A DNA stretch of 64,000 bases from Daucus carota subsp. sativus (Eukaryota > Streptophyta > Magnoliopsida > Apiales > Apiaceae). The position numbers were made by a program, and so were the translations under genes. The notes under the pieces were generated by a model that was given only the letters and a program-made list of their open reading frames with translations, had not been told where the DNA came from and made no database searches. Within the stretch, counting starts at the first letter, position 1, and each line of letters starts with the position of its first letter. The stretch spans positions 30,031,606 through 30,095,605 of the forward strand of contig NC_030387.2 in the NCBI RefSeq assembly GCF_001625215.2, read 5' to 3'. Below, piece by piece: positions 1 through 11,720 of the stretch.

Positions 1-549
1 TTTTATGAATTTACTTTTGTGAATAATCATATAATCAAATATGTCTGTTGTTGTTTCACCTTGCATTAATGTGAGTCTATGATGGTTTCTATAGACGATT
101 AGGTGTACACATTCAGATTTTTATACCATGCAATTTAGATAAAATGATAGTAGCAGTTCCTAATTAGGCATGGCCTGGATCCTTTTTTGACAAATATTTG
201 TGCTTTACGGTCGTAGTTCATTTCAAAGAAATGTAGAAGATCATATGATGTGGTTATAAACATAAAACATACTAGATCAGAAAATGCTTATCATATATTT
301 ATCTTCCTTATATTTTCCCCCTTAAATTTGTTACCAGTTGCTTCAGTAATTGGACACTCTACATTAAGGTTCCTGTAATCAAAATAGCGTTTAAATCAGC
401 TGAACATTAATCTAATTTCTTTATGTGTTCTTTTTTGTCATTCTGTATAACTGCTATACTAATTCAACTTTAAACAAGAATTTATCTGATCAATAAACAA
501 ATTAAGTTGAATATGTAAGATACGCGATTGAGCATATTTGTGATTTCAG
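1..549 (+). other. Intron of the RABA4-like gene (left part outside window)
   Basis: AT-rich, no coding signal. It ends in a pyrimidine-rich stretch and an AG acceptor at 548-549, directly before the Rab coding exon. The upstream exon, with the P-loop and switch I, lies left of the window. Confidence 0.7.
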
Positions 550-988
550 GTATAGAGCAGTAACTAGTGCATATTACCGAGGGGCAGTGGGGGCAATCTT
601 AGTGTATGACATGACAAAGCGTCAGACATTTGAGCACATCGCTAATTGGCTTGAGGAATTAAGGGGGCGTGCTGACAAGAACATTATGATCATGCTCATT
701 GGCAACAAGAGTGACTTGGGAAGTCTTAGAGCAGTACCAATTGAGGATGCCCAGGAGTTTGCTGATAAAGAAAACTTATGTTTTATGGAGACATCAGCCC
801 TCGAAGCAACTAATGTTGAGGCTGTATTTTTGACGGTTCTGAAAGAGATATATAGGATCATAAGTAAGAAATCCCTTGCCGCTAAAGATATAGACTATAA
901 GGCCGTGTCTCTCAAGGGGACTAAATTAGTCGTCCCTGGCCAGGAGTCAAATTCTAGTGGAATGATTGGTGGTGGTTGTTGCGCCTAG
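550..988 (+). CDS. RABA-type (probably RABA4) small GTPase, last exon
   Basis: The 3' exon of a Rab11/RABA small GTPase, a membrane switch of trans-Golgi/endosome to plasma-membrane traffic. The exon opens after an AG acceptor; its first base completes a codon, followed by [14 protein letters not shown], the stretch just after switch II. The guanine-binding NKSD motif (G4) and the ETSAL motif (G5) are both present. The protein ends GGGCCA, a double-cysteine tail for geranylgeranylation, with TAG at 986-988. The segment [10 protein letters not shown] before the tail and YDMTKRQTF in the core recall the RABA4 subgroup. An in-frame GTG at 587 is internal, not a start. The first exon, with the P-loop, is outside the window, so completeness cannot be judged. 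The exon itself is intact. The subgroup is inferred from memory of Arabidopsis RABA4 sequences. Confidence 0.93.
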
Positions 989-1680
989 TAATCTTCTTTT
1001 TCTACAATGCGTCTTGTTCCTCTCTGGGAATATATGTATGTGTCTTGGCTTAGGAAACTATTGTCTAAACGGAAAGTTATTGTGTATGTATAAAGAGAAT
1101 ATTGTTATTTATAGGAACAATGTGCATGAGTAAGGTGCTACATTCAATGTTTATGATGCTATATGTTGGAATGTTTTCAAACAATACCTTCCCATTTCAG
1201 CAACTGCAGATTTATCTTCTAAGTAGATAAATGGAGAAGTTAGAGCTTATAATTCCCTAGATGGAATTTACGTCCTTTCTGAACGACTACAATTAACTGA
1301 AGGCGAGAGTTTAAGTTACCTTCTTCTGTCCTTTGCCCTTTTGTTCATAGTAGTCTAGTACCATTCTTGAAAACTTTACAGTGCCTAACTGGTGATGCTT
1401 ATTCATTGTGTTAATACTATTATGAAAGCTTTATTATAAACAGTCCATGAGTTTTCCTTGTGCCATCATCCTTGTCCTTACCGCTCAGGTACCACTCCTT
1501 GCCCTTTAATTATCTAATTTCAAATTTTAAATTATTTATATGCAGTCATTTAATTTTAGTAGTGAATTGGACTAATTCTCTTTATTATGTTTTTTTATAT
1601 TCGTCTTGAGCTTTTGTGATTACTTCTATTATTGATGTAATCTGATATTTATGAAAATGGATTATTGCAATTGATATGTA
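989..1680 (+). other. Rab 3' UTR and short intergenic stretch
   Basis: AT-rich, with stops in all frames. The first few hundred bases are probably the Rab 3' UTR. No gene, RNA or repeat structure was seen. Confidence 0.5.
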
Positions 1681-3053
1681 GATTGTTGGTTATGGGTGGG
1701 CTGGTGTGTTGAGAAGGTACTTATTAATTGATCCAGTTGAGATGGTGGCCTTCGATTGTGGCACAGGTTTCTCTGTTCAGCTCTGTGTCCCTCTGAATTT
1801 CATTCTAACGAGTTTTTATATATTTCTCTTTGATACCATGTGCTAAATTGCTAATGTTATGTTTATGATTACAATTGCCTTGATTCATCGGTCCTCTGTG
1901 ATTTTTTCATGATTAGTGCTAAAATTTCAGTTTATATGTTTTTAGTGCCTTGTGTTATTAAGTTTCCTGTGAATTTCTATGATAATTTGTGCTAAACTTT
2001 TATTATATTATATAGATTTAGTAAGTGCCTTGTTACCAGTGTATCTTTCAAGAGCCAAGGATGATACTTTTGACACTTTTGATGTGCAGAGATTTCCCAT
2101 ATTTTCTAACAAGCGTTTTACTGCTTCTGGGCACAAATATGGTACTACCAAGATTCAGTTTAATCTCAACATTTCTGCTTATGAGAAGTATAGCAAGCTG
2201 TATCTGAGCCCTCTATCTGCCCTCTCAATTGGAGCTGGATTCTTAAGATTTACTGCAACCCTAACCCACGTAGCACTATTTAATGGCAGGTATGCACTTA
2301 GTTATGATTCCGAATGTCAGACACACTTATCTAATTTTAAGATATTATGCTTCAATAGCCTCCAAGGTTTTTTTAATTAAAGAAATGGTATCTGAGGCTT
2401 AAAAGATGATACAGCTTTAGCACGAGCAATATTTTGGATCATATTTAAGCAGGTGACTACATTCATGGTGTCCGTTTTTTCAGGGATATATGGAATCAGA
2501 GCAGGTCTGCAGTGAAAAATGCCAAAGTAGATATCAATATGAAGTTGATGAGAAGTTACAAAGGAGTGCCTCAGCAGTGGTACCTTATATTATTAGCGGG
2601 GGCATGGTTTTGTCACTCTTATACTGGTATAATTAGAACTTTTGACAATTTTGCAGCAACCTGGATATGACATAATTGCCTGATTCATTATTTCTGTAGC
2701 TTCTACCTGGAAAACCTATTGCTAACTTGATTCTCAAATTATACGGACGAATCAGCACTACCCATGCTCTCTCATTCTTATCTGACCTTAAACTAGGGCA
2801 CTGCATGAAGATACCACCACGATGCATGTACACCGCTAGTGAGCACTCTAGTTGGTTGCTCTGTCAATCTTGCAGTCTCTTGGTGAATGTTAGAGAACAT
2901 TAAGGATCTCTGTGATACAGAATCGCTACATCCAGACAGCCCTCGGACTTGTCACAAATTCCGAGTCACCTTTGATGCCTCTGTTATTTGGGGTCTGATT
3001 GGACCGAAGCGGTTGTTTGGTTCAGTAGGATTGTACAGAAACTTTGTATGGTT
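1681..3053 (+). pseudogene. Decayed oligopeptide transporter (OPT family) gene
   Basis: Fragments of a plant OPT proton-coupled oligopeptide transporter appear in family order but in different frames. At 1681 there is IVGYGWAGVLRRYL followed by a DPVEM-like segment; 1 base out of frame, WPS..AQVSLF follows. At about 2085-2290 there is QRFPIFSNKRF, then YEKYSKLYLS and a TATLTHVALFNG segment. At 2485-2600, after an AG acceptor, come DIWNQSRSAVKNAK and a YKGVPQQWY segment. At about 2690-2830 there is a degraded LPGKP..NL..YGRIS...LSFLSDLKLG...MKIPPR region. At 2890-3053 there is DASVIWGLIGPKRLFG. Normal OPT proteins are over 700 residues; here perhaps 300 remain, with frameshifts, in-frame stops and an internal gap of about 100 residues between the first two blocks. 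Retained splice-acceptor-like sites suggest a decayed genomic copy rather than a retrocopy. Confidence 0.85.
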
Positions 3054-3870
3054 CTGTTATTTTCTGTTTCTTGACCACAATTATTTTTTGCTCTTCATAA
3101 TATATTTTTCCTGCTTAAACCGCGTTGCTAATGTTAGTACCAAGGTGCTGATAAGTGATAACTACCAGTTTAGGTTATTTTGTTCTGTTCTTACATTATC
3201 AGTCTGCTGCATAATTTGGCTAGCTGAATGAGATTAAAGTTAATTCAACCTTTTATAATATCGAAGTGGAACAAATAAATCTGGGAGTTTCATCTCTTGG
3301 AATCAAGACCCGTGTTGCTATACAAGTTTCAACTTCGCAAAGCAACTTATTATGGACAATTTAACAATTTGTTTGGCCTGAATCTGGAGGGCTGTTCTAG
3401 CTCTCTAAACACAAATCAAAATTTCTAAGTTCTCACATAATATTAGTGCTTGAAATTTTGAAATTACAAAAACTGGATGAGCTTGAAGAAGGTATGTTTC
3501 AAAAAGACTACCCCCTGTGTAAAACTATAATCTATAAAGGTCAATTCCTAATTTAACCAAAACCAATATTACTCTCCTACCATTGTCATTTGCCAATTAA
3601 AAGAAAATAACTCAATGCAACAAGATCACCTAGATGGGTTTTTTTTTTTCCGAAAAGCATCTATACGGTTTCTTCACCTTCATGATAGCGAGCTTTTAAC
3701 CAACACAAAACAATATGAAATTATGTGTATTGTGCCGATCAAATTATTGATCAAACTAATTGCTCTATCAAAGTTGGTTAAAGCCAAAGACACGAGTTTA
3801 CAATATTTTTGCCGATTCCACATATAGGATCTCAAAGAACGCTGATGGACATACAATGTATGCTTTATTG
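3054..3870. other. Intergenic region, OPT relic to AKINbeta 3' end
   Basis: AT-rich, no conserved coding signal. The stretch next to 3870 is probably the 3' UTR of the minus-strand AKINbeta gene. Short ORFs on both strands show no recognisable domain. Confidence 0.5.
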
Positions 3871-6800
3871 TCACCTTTGTGTGGATTTGTAGAGTACAAC
3901 CGTTACATACTTGGACAAAAAACGATGTGTAGAGCCTAGTGCCACCACCGATGGGCTAGCCCTCCCTTTCTGCATGTAAAGATGGTTAAGCACTACATGC
4001 TGAGGTCTTGAAGGTGGTGGAATCTCCATGTGGTAAGATGGAACGTTAAGCAAAGTCATTTGTAGATGAGGAGGAACTAATGGGGGCTCCTTTGCAAAGT
4101 CTTCTGCACCAAGCTGCATGTTGCTGTAGCTTGAATCTGGGGACTGTGGAGGTTCAAAACCAGCTATGCTTTCAATATCCTCAGGAACGTATTCCTACAT
4201 AAATATAAACATTGCATCAATAAAAAAACAGGACCATCAGGTAGTCATTTACTAAGATGATGCTAAGCCAGTAGCATGGTACATACAGGGAAGAAGCCTA
4301 ATCAAATGTCAGTAAGCTAAATATTTAACATAAATAACATTAAAAAAACAAAGAGAGTACAAAATCTGCCTGGTCATCCTCCACATAAGCAAACGTTGCC
4401 GAAAAAAATAATATTTCCTTGTCAGGAAGCATTCACGAATCACGCGAGTCAAGACATGGGCAGTGTTTAACCACCGCTACTTTAAAAAAATTAAATTTGT
4501 GTTCAGTCACAAGGGGTAGAATGAAGTGGAAATGGAACAAATAATAATGAGAAGGAAAGATGGGGATGAAAAGAAACTACATGCCAAGTGTAGAAAAAAA
4601 TTACTCCCTCCATTCCAAAATAATAGTCACTTTGACTTTGTGCACGTAGTTTAAGGTGTAAAAAAAACATGCTTCTATACATTATTTTTGAATTTTTCTT
4701 TTTTTAAATAAAAGTTTAACATCCTTATATTTATTCAAAAAAGAAAATTTGAAAAATAATATTTAGAAATATGTTTTTTATGCACCTCAAAATATGTGCA
4801 AAAAGTCAAAGCGACTATTATTTTGGAATCGAGGGAGTACAAATTAAATTTGTGAAAAATTTAGTGGGCAAATCACTGCCTTTAGTAGAAAGTGATGGAA
4901 TTGGGAAAAGGGGGTGAATACATGTACATACTGATACTATGTAATCATGTCTAACATGACATGTGATTTCAATTTTTGCAGGTACAGTGTTTAGTGCCAC
5001 TATTCCAAGACATTAATGATGCATTTGAGCATATAGTATCGCTATTCTTGAAAGGCGGACAAAAATGACGTAATCATGTATTCATGTAATACTGTGACAA
5101 TTTTGTAATTGGTTCCTACTAAAATACAGCCAATAATAGTTGAAATAAGGTATGATTTATGAATACTATATAAACAGTTAGTTACTGAAAGGGCATTACA
5201 TCCAGGACCATAACAAATCAAGCAAGACCAATTTAGGACTTGATCTAAATACTTAATTTTGATGATTACAAATTACAATGCCCTTGTGACATACAAAACA
5301 GTCAGACAGCCTGACATGTTAGGGAACTACTACCAAAGTATAGTCTATTTATTTTTCCCGTGTGCAGTGTACCTCTTGTGCATCGGTGGGTCATGGGTGC
5401 CAAAGTCAGGGATCTGGAATGAACTTATGGTATTGGTAGCTATTACTCTATCCAAAACATAATTGATCAGGTCAATTAGCACAGTGGATATTGAGCGTGT
5501 AATAACCAGGGCACAAGGGATAGGTTTAAGACATTCCCGATTGCCACATCAAAATCAGCATTATACTAGAAAACAACTTAAAACCACATGCATAACTAGA
5601 TAAATAATATAAAGATAGACGTAAACCACAAAACTGTCTTGTACATGCACTGATATAATTGTTGTTTTAAGGTATGTACCAATATATAAAAATTGGACAT
5701 CTACACCAGAAATGCAACCCATAAAATCAGCAAATAATATATGCACTGCATCATTGAATCCTACATCTAAGCATGTGATACTCCAGGACATAGGAATATT
5801 CAATCTGTTCACTGTTGACTAGAAGATTCTAAAATTTGTATCAAAACAGAACAAGAGAACTAGATCAAGACAAAACTAGAAAATTTGAAAATAACACCAT
5901 TCTAAAAGATGATGAAAGTCATCAAGAGAGTTACAGTACTAAAATGGTAAGAAGTTTGAGAGCTGGTTGTAAGAATTCCCTTTGAGCAAGCATCGGACAT
6001 GTGTAAGTTAATTTGACGTATTTTTTTATAGAAGGCAGTAAGAAATAAAGAATTAAACGTTATTCGCAGAAGCTTAGTAATCATAAACAATAACTAGCCT
6101 AAAATATGGAGATTGTGACCTCAGTGATGAACTTGATCAAAGAAAGTCAGCCTACAGTTGCCAAAGCATTTGTTTAAAATTAGAGGAGTGAATTACTTAT
6201 CACTTGTACTAGGTTATCCTCCATTACTGAGTTCTATTTAAATAATCTTAGAAGGAGGTTTTGATTTGGTTATACTAAGGCTCCAGACAAGTGTTACAAA
6301 ATGCTCGCTTTAGGTCTATAGGCTAAAGAATTTGAAATAGATTCCAGACCATTTTGGAATTTTCATTTTTTCCATAGAATTAATATGCTTAATGCTTGTA
6401 GTTGAAACAATCATATCTGTCTTTGCTAATGTGTGTGCATCTCATGTCGAACTCAAACTTGTCTTGAACATCCCTATATAATTTCACAAGCATAACAAAA
6501 ACAAATGTGTATACGAGTAATGGCTTAACATCATTATTCCATCATTTGATATGCTGTGATCCTCTAGTTTTGAACAAACTAGGCCGCTTAGCAAGAACTA
6601 CAATGCAAAGGAGTGCTCCAAGTAGTTTTTTATTGTATAATAAAACACTAGCAATATACTCCAAAATTGACCAAAATGAATATAGGCGTACAAGGCAGAA
6701 CAGAAATGGAATGCATCTTAAAGCTTTAAAGCCATCAGATTAGTGAAGCTCTTACTTTACCAAATTGAGGTGCTCCATGCGCACATAGTACCCGATCCGG

Positions 6801-8070
6801 GTACTAGGATGGTTACAATGTTTAATACTAATAAGTAGAAAGAAATTTAGAAATTACTTGCAAATCCAATATGTTGTAGGAATTGCCTGCATCATCCTGG
6901 GTCCATGGCAAGTCAGGCGCATACTTCCATTGTCCATCAACAATAAACCTGTACTGGTAAACACCTGACGGTAGAACTTTCATAATAGTGAAGTCTTTAC
7001 CTGATCTTTGCAACGGTTTCCTGATAACAGTAAAAAGAGAGCCGTCACTTTGCAGCAAATAGGTTCAAGTTCTTTAATTTTCCATAAAGGAAACATAAGT
7101 TCATACCTTGTTTTCCAGTCATCCCATGATCCCTCCACAAACACTTCCTTGGCATCGTAGCTCCATGTTATCATTGTCGGAATTCCTTGTTCATGAGACA
7201 TGTCTTCAAATCCAGATGTAGTTTGCATCCATGAAGGGGTTGGAATGTGCATCTCATCTGGTCTTTGCAAAGGAACCACAGGGGCCTGATAAAAAGCATA
7301 ACAAAAATACAACCTCATTAATCATCCGAATGTACATCTTACATAAATTATATAACAAAAGCTACATATACTATTAAATAAAAGGAGCAACTTTGCCTAA
7401 ACATCATAAAGAAGAGGCATATTTCAGCATTATCAAACTTTTTCACTTTGAATCAAAAAACACCGATCAAGGTCATCCGAGCAACCTTTCTACTTAAATT
7501 TCTTCGAACTAAAAGTTGTTGTACCCATCAAAAGCAACCTTTTCCAATCTCAGATTAATTTACTCAATTAAATCAACTATAAAATCAAAAGTACAGACCA
7601 CTTCTTGACACATTAAAATAAAGCAGAAATACAGCATATCCAATAACATCCTTTAACACCACAGAAGTCCAAAACCCAATATTTCATTTCATAATTAAAA
7701 GAACCACAACTACCCATATCAACTAAACTCTCAAAAAAATAATTTAAAAAAACAATAGTTCAAGCACTTTAGCATAATCAAGCAAAAACATAAAAAAAAA
7801 TTGAAACTTTACACTCAAAAAGGTGAAGAAACAAGCAAAAATCAAGGGTAATTGTAAAATCACACATATAATAAAGGGTAACAATTGAAATTATATATAA
7901 ACCTGTGGAGTGAACATCAACGGGGATTGAGCAGCCCTAGGGCTAGAAGGAGGAGAAGGGCCCATAAATTCACCATCAGCAAGAACACCACCATCTTCAT
8001 CTGCCATATCACCACCTCCAGATGGGCTATCAAGGGTCCCACTATCTTCTCTACCATTCACATTTCCCAT
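3871..8070 (-). CDS. AKINB1: SnRK1 kinase regulatory subunit beta (AKINbeta1-like)
   Basis: The beta scaffold subunit of the SnRK1 energy-sensing kinase, which joins the catalytic alpha and the gamma subunits. Four minus-strand exons splice in frame with GT..AG introns: 7903-8070, 7107-7285, 6858-7020 and 3871-4194, giving 277 residues, close to the usual 280. It starts MGNVNGRE, so Gly2 is a likely N-myristoylation site, and the ATG is the first in the exon. Residues about 92-170 form the CBM48/KIS glycogen-binding-like domain ([21 protein letters not shown], with Trp97, 110 and 113, ending [11 protein letters not shown]). Residues 171-277 form the ASC domain that binds alpha and gamma, ending [16 protein letters not shown]. 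Intron 3 is 2.66 kb and carries a Stowaway MITE. No break was seen. The beta1 versus beta2 call rests on length and the N-terminus and is less certain than the family. Confidence 0.95.
4604..4837. mobile_element. Stowaway MITE in AKINbeta intron 3
   Basis: Terminal inverted repeats start CTCCCTCCATTCC and end with its near-complement GGAATCGAGGGAG. The repeats extend inward for about 100 bases (AATAATAGTCACTTTGACTT opposite AAGTCAAAGCGACTATTATT), so the element folds back almost entirely. It is flanked by TA on both sides (4602-4603 and 4838-4839), the Tc1/mariner-type target duplication. It is the same family as the element at 56000-56234. Confidence 0.9.
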
Positions 8071-8508
8071 TATTATATCTCTCTTGCAATTTACAAAACA
8101 CCCAAGATAAAAAAAGAACCTTTACCCAGTTAGAATCTCTCCACTAAGATTCTACCCAACAGATCAATTGATTATTATTGCACTCTTGCAAGTGATATAG
8201 ATACATGTGGTGTGTGTATAGATGTCATTATATATAAATCTTGGAAATTAATTATACTAGAGTTGTATAAAGATTAAAGAAAAGTGGTTTTCTTGGATTT
8301 AGAAAATGTAGAGGAGAGAGAGAAGGGGTTGAGTTGAGTTATATAAAAGGGAAATTTGACAAGGTGAAAATGTTGTGATGCTGTTAAAGTCCAATGAGTT
8401 TGGATTTGGAAGTAAATAACTATAGTTGTACTATGATTAGGGTCATTAAGTTCAGTGAAATTACATATAAAAACTAAAATAACATACGTAAATAACACTA
8501 AAATTATA
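8071..8508. other. AKINbeta promoter and leader
   Basis: Region directly upstream of the AKINbeta ATG, read on the minus strand. A plausible TATA-like stretch (tatatata sense) lies near 8230. Nothing else could be identified. Confidence 0.4.
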
Positions 8509-8745
8509 CTCGTTCCATCCCAAATTAGATGGCCCCGTTGACTTTGGGCACACAATTTAAGGTTCATTGACCGCATAGATACGTGACTTATTTTTAAAAT
8601 TTTATTTTTGCAAATAAAAATTAAAATATGAAATTTTCATTTATAAAAGAAAAAATAAAAAAATAAATTTCGGAAGTAGACGGTCAATGCACCTAAAGTT
8701 ACGTGCCCAAAGTCAACGGGGACATCTAATTTGAGATGGAAGTAG
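8509..8745. mobile_element. Stowaway-type MITE, second family
   Basis: Inverted repeats begin CTCGTTCCATCCCAAATTAG on the left; the right end reads back as CTACTTCCATCTCAAATTAG. The inner arms match too (GGCCCCGTTGACTTTGGGCA opposite TGCCCAAAGTCAACGGGGAC). Both ends are bounded by TA (8507-8508, 8746-8747). There is no coding capacity. The stem sequence differs from the 4604/56000 family. Confidence 0.85.
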
Positions 8746-9357
8746 TATTTAATTAGTGAAAATACAATCATTTTATTAACTAATATATAAAAGATCATTG
8801 ATACATACTATTGCTCCGAATTGGAATATTAATATTATATTATGTTAAAGAAAATTAATTAAAATGTTATAGAATAATTGAAAACTATAAAACATATTTT
8901 ATATTCGACATATGTGCGAAACATAAATATAATAAACACTTAAGTGATGTAAAATCGAGTAAAAGTGAACAAGATATCATTTTTCACTTTGTTTTTCATG
9001 ATTCAAAAGCTTTTGCATCTATTTTTGCTCAAAAATTCAGATATAAAATTATTTTGCAGGCTGAAATCTAATCTAATATATATATTTTTTTAATTTTACT
9101 TAATATAGAGGATATTATAAGTAAAAAAAATGTACAAAACGATCATACACAATCAATACATATGATCGTACCGTTGAAAATAAAAAATAACTACACAATG
9201 ATATCATAAAATTATCTGCTGTATTTTTATATAAATTTTGATGAAATATGTTATTCTCGTTACATAACGTTTATTCTATATAATAATTGATTACGTACCA
9301 TTATTAACTAAATAATTGAAAATTCATAAGTCATTTTATGAATCTAATAATAAAAAT
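8746..9357. other. AT-rich intergenic DNA
   Basis: Very AT-rich; no ORF, gene fragment or clear repeat boundary was recognised. Confidence 0.5.
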
Positions 9358-9368
9358 ATATTAATAAT

Positions 9369-9497
9369 GAGCACGATTGGATAGGCCAGTGGTGGGTTTA
9401 TCCTCTGTTGGGATACCCGGTTCGACTCTGGCTCATTCAAAGAGTATTAGAACACATACTAATTTGTAAGGCATATAAGTTTAAATTGTAAAAAAAA
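9369..9497 (+). mobile_element. tRNA-derived SINE with perfect 11-bp target duplication
   Basis: A 129-bp element bounded by the direct repeat ATATTAATAAT (9358-9368 and 9498-9508). It has an A-box-like TAGGCCAGTGG near 9382 and a consensus B box GGTTCGACTC at 9419-9428, about 35 bases apart, as in an RNA polymerase III promoter. It ends in a run of A. These are the three marks of a SINE: pol III boxes, an A tail and a long target duplication. It does not fold into a tRNA cloverleaf. A degraded relative, sharing GTGGGTTTATCCTCTGTTG, lies at about 55038. Confidence 0.82.
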
Positions 9498-9691
9498 ATA
9501 TTAATAATAAAAAATATTATTTTAATATTAAAGCCATACCAATTGGATCACTGCGTCCGTCCCAATTTAAGCATTTGAATCAGATGAGTTTGTCCGGTGA
9601 ACCTAGGCGCTCCCGAGTTTTCGAGAAAAGAAATGATAGCAAATTTGCATTCACTTTCATCCCATTTTTGAGTGAAAGTATGCTATATTTA

Positions 9692-10245
9692 GGGTTAATT
9701 ATCAAATTGGTCACTGAAGTGGACTTAATGTATCAAGTTGGTCACTGAACTCAAAACGGTATCAAGATGGTCACTAAAGTCACTAAATATATCAAACAAG
9801 TACCTTGAAATATGAGTTCAAGTAGTAAAAATATTATTTATAAAGTTTTACACATTATTTTTAAATGTTACCACAACCAACTAAAAAGTTATGATTTCTA
9901 GTATTTAAAATGATATATTTATATTTTATCAAGTTTATTTATTATTTATATTTTATTATATAGTTATTTTCTTTGTTTTAATTAAAAATAAATAATAAAT
10001 AAACTTGATAAAATCTAAATATATTATCATAAATATTAGAAGTCATAACCTTTTACTTGGTTTTGATAACATTCAAAAATAATGTGTAAAACTTTATAAA
10101 TAATATTTTTACTGCTTGAACTTATATTTTAAGGTATTTGTTTGATATTTATGGCCACTTCAGTGACCATCTTGATACCGTTTTGAGTTCAGTGACCAAT
10201 TTGATACATTAATCCAACTTCAGTGACCAACTAGATAATTAACCC
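9692..10245. mobile_element. Foldback MITE, probably Mutator-like, about 554 bp
   Basis: Long terminal inverted repeats of roughly 230 bp. The left end begins GGGTTAATTATCAAATTGGT and the right end is its near-complement, ending ATAATTAACCC. Inner blocks pair as well, for example CAAAACGGTATCAAGATGGT with ACCATCTTGATACCGTTTTG. Flanks are GCTATATTTA (9682-9691) and GCTATATATT (10246-10255), a 10-base target duplication with 2 mismatches. Long inverted repeats with a 9-10 base duplication suit Mutator-like elements. No transposase is encoded. Confidence 0.85.
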
Positions 10246-10255
10246 GCTATATATT

Positions 10256-10965
10256 TATATTCACTTTCACTTGTTTTCTTTTTTTTTTTTTTTGAGTAAT
10301 TCACTTGTTTTCTTACTTTTAAAAAATTTCGAGAGTGCAAATAGGAGTGAAAACTATATAACTTAGTTATTTTTACTCGTTTTCCTCCCTAACTCGGAGC
10401 AAGGCGTTAGATACCGAACACATGCCTCGGGACTGAGGAGTAAAGTCTACTCAAATAGTCAAATTACATTAAAAAATGTGTGGCTAAAATATTTAAAAGA
10501 AGATGGTAAAAAACAATGTAATACTCCATATACAGTCGTGGTATATGATTATGACAAATTCAATCGAATCTTGATTCTCACATCAAATTATTGTCAGTTG
10601 TTATGTGTCTTCGTCAACCTGCACAACATTTTTGTATATAGTTATTAATTATCAATTGCTCTCATAACCAGAGAAATTTTTGCTTGTCTATTTCCCGTGG
10701 GCTCAAAGCTTTAGCTTTTATTATATATTCGGGGTCCATTATTAAAGTAAATTTCATTTTTTCTTAACTTTTTTGTGGACCTGCCAGTGAAAAGAATTTC
10801 TTTATTTAAAATATTAATGCAATTTAAGTATTTTGTTGTTTCGTGTGCCTTGAGAAAATAAACATATCAGTCACTTGCGAATTGCGTTCATTTGGTTCAA
10901 ATCTAAATATTATTACTACAGGTGATCATTATAATTTAAAGTATATATTTAATATTTGAGTTTGT
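10256..10965. other. Intergenic DNA
   Basis: AT-rich with no coding signal. A poly-T tract near 10280 follows the MITE. Nothing else was identified. Confidence 0.45.
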
Positions 10966-11145
10966 CTACTGTGTGTCTATGGGCACATACTAATGCTAAG
11001 CGCGGAATTTGATAAGTTTGAGAGATTTTGATTGGTGTGGTTGTTGTATTTGTAGGGGGTCCACCATTATTAAAATATGAGAGTCAATCAAAATCTCCCA
11101 AACTCATAAAATTATACGCTTAGCATGTGCATATGGTACACACTA
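10966..11145. mobile_element. Small MITE with palindromic GTGTGCCCATGGGCACA-type ends, copy A
   Basis: About 180 bp. The left end reads CTACTGTGTGTCTATGGGCA; the right end read backwards is TAGTGTGTACCATATGCACA. The arms continue as GCTAAGCG, then a GAGTTTGGGAGATTTTGATT block opposite its near-complement. Copy B at 44788-44964 has the same organisation and matching subterminal sequence, so this is a dispersed family. The family is unassigned; it has no coding capacity. Confidence 0.72.
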
Positions 11146-11402
11146 AAAAAACTGTTAATATTTTATGAATTACGACGGCATGATCGTATTTCCAGGAGAC
11201 AAACATTGGAGGATTTTAGATTTTTTATACGAGGTCTGAGAAAAAACAGAAGTCATCAAGGACTTGCGATGAGCTACCCAAGTTAAAACCCAATCTTCTA
11301 GAAAATATGATACTCCCCTTCCCGACCAATTGTTTACATTTTATTTGAACACAAAAGTCAAGAAATATATATAAAGAGCGAAAAAAAGAGAAAAAAAAAA
11401 AG

Positions 11403-11720
11403 ATGAGTGAAGTGATGAAATCTATTGACACAAGCACCGAGTCTCTGTCTCCTCCCCTAACCCTAAACCCCCTCTTCTCCTTCCCCTCCCACATCTACCC
11501 CCATCAAATCCGTCGCCGATCCATCTCCGGCGGCTCTGATGACAACATCAAAATCTACGACTTTTCCACCTCCGAAATCGGCTCTTTGAACGACCTCACT
11601 TCCACCGTCACTTTCCTCTCCTTCGTCTCGCTCGACTCGTCGTTCCCGTGGAACCTTCACGCTAGCTTCGATGACGGCTCTATGTCGATATATGATACGA
11701 GATTGAGGGGAGATTTTTAG
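11403..11720 (+). pseudogene. 5' fragment of a WD40 (MAK11/PAK1IP1-like) gene
   Basis: An open frame of 105 codons starts ATG at 11403 and stops TAG at 11718. It resembles the N-terminal part of plant MAK11/PAK1IP1-like WD40 proteins, nucleolar factors of large ribosomal subunit assembly. It shows LFSFPSHI, then SGGSDDNIKIYDFSTS, EIGSL and a second blade ending SFDDGSMSIYD. The segment between PSHI and SGGSDD reads as basic residues rather than the expected hydrophobic strand, suggesting a compensated frameshift. Only about one and a half of seven blades remain and the frame stops right after. The bases are far more GC-rich than the flanks. Most likely a dead gene fragment; expression as a short peptide cannot be excluded. 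Confidence 0.7.

Noticed and set aside
2633-2833. A minus-strand frame over the OPT relic
   Set aside because: It is antisense to the recognisable OPT segment ending MKIPPR and is a shadow of it.
9369-9440. A tRNA gene
   Set aside because: It has A- and B-box-like sequences but no pairing acceptor or anticodon stems; the flanking 11-bp duplication and A tail show a SINE.
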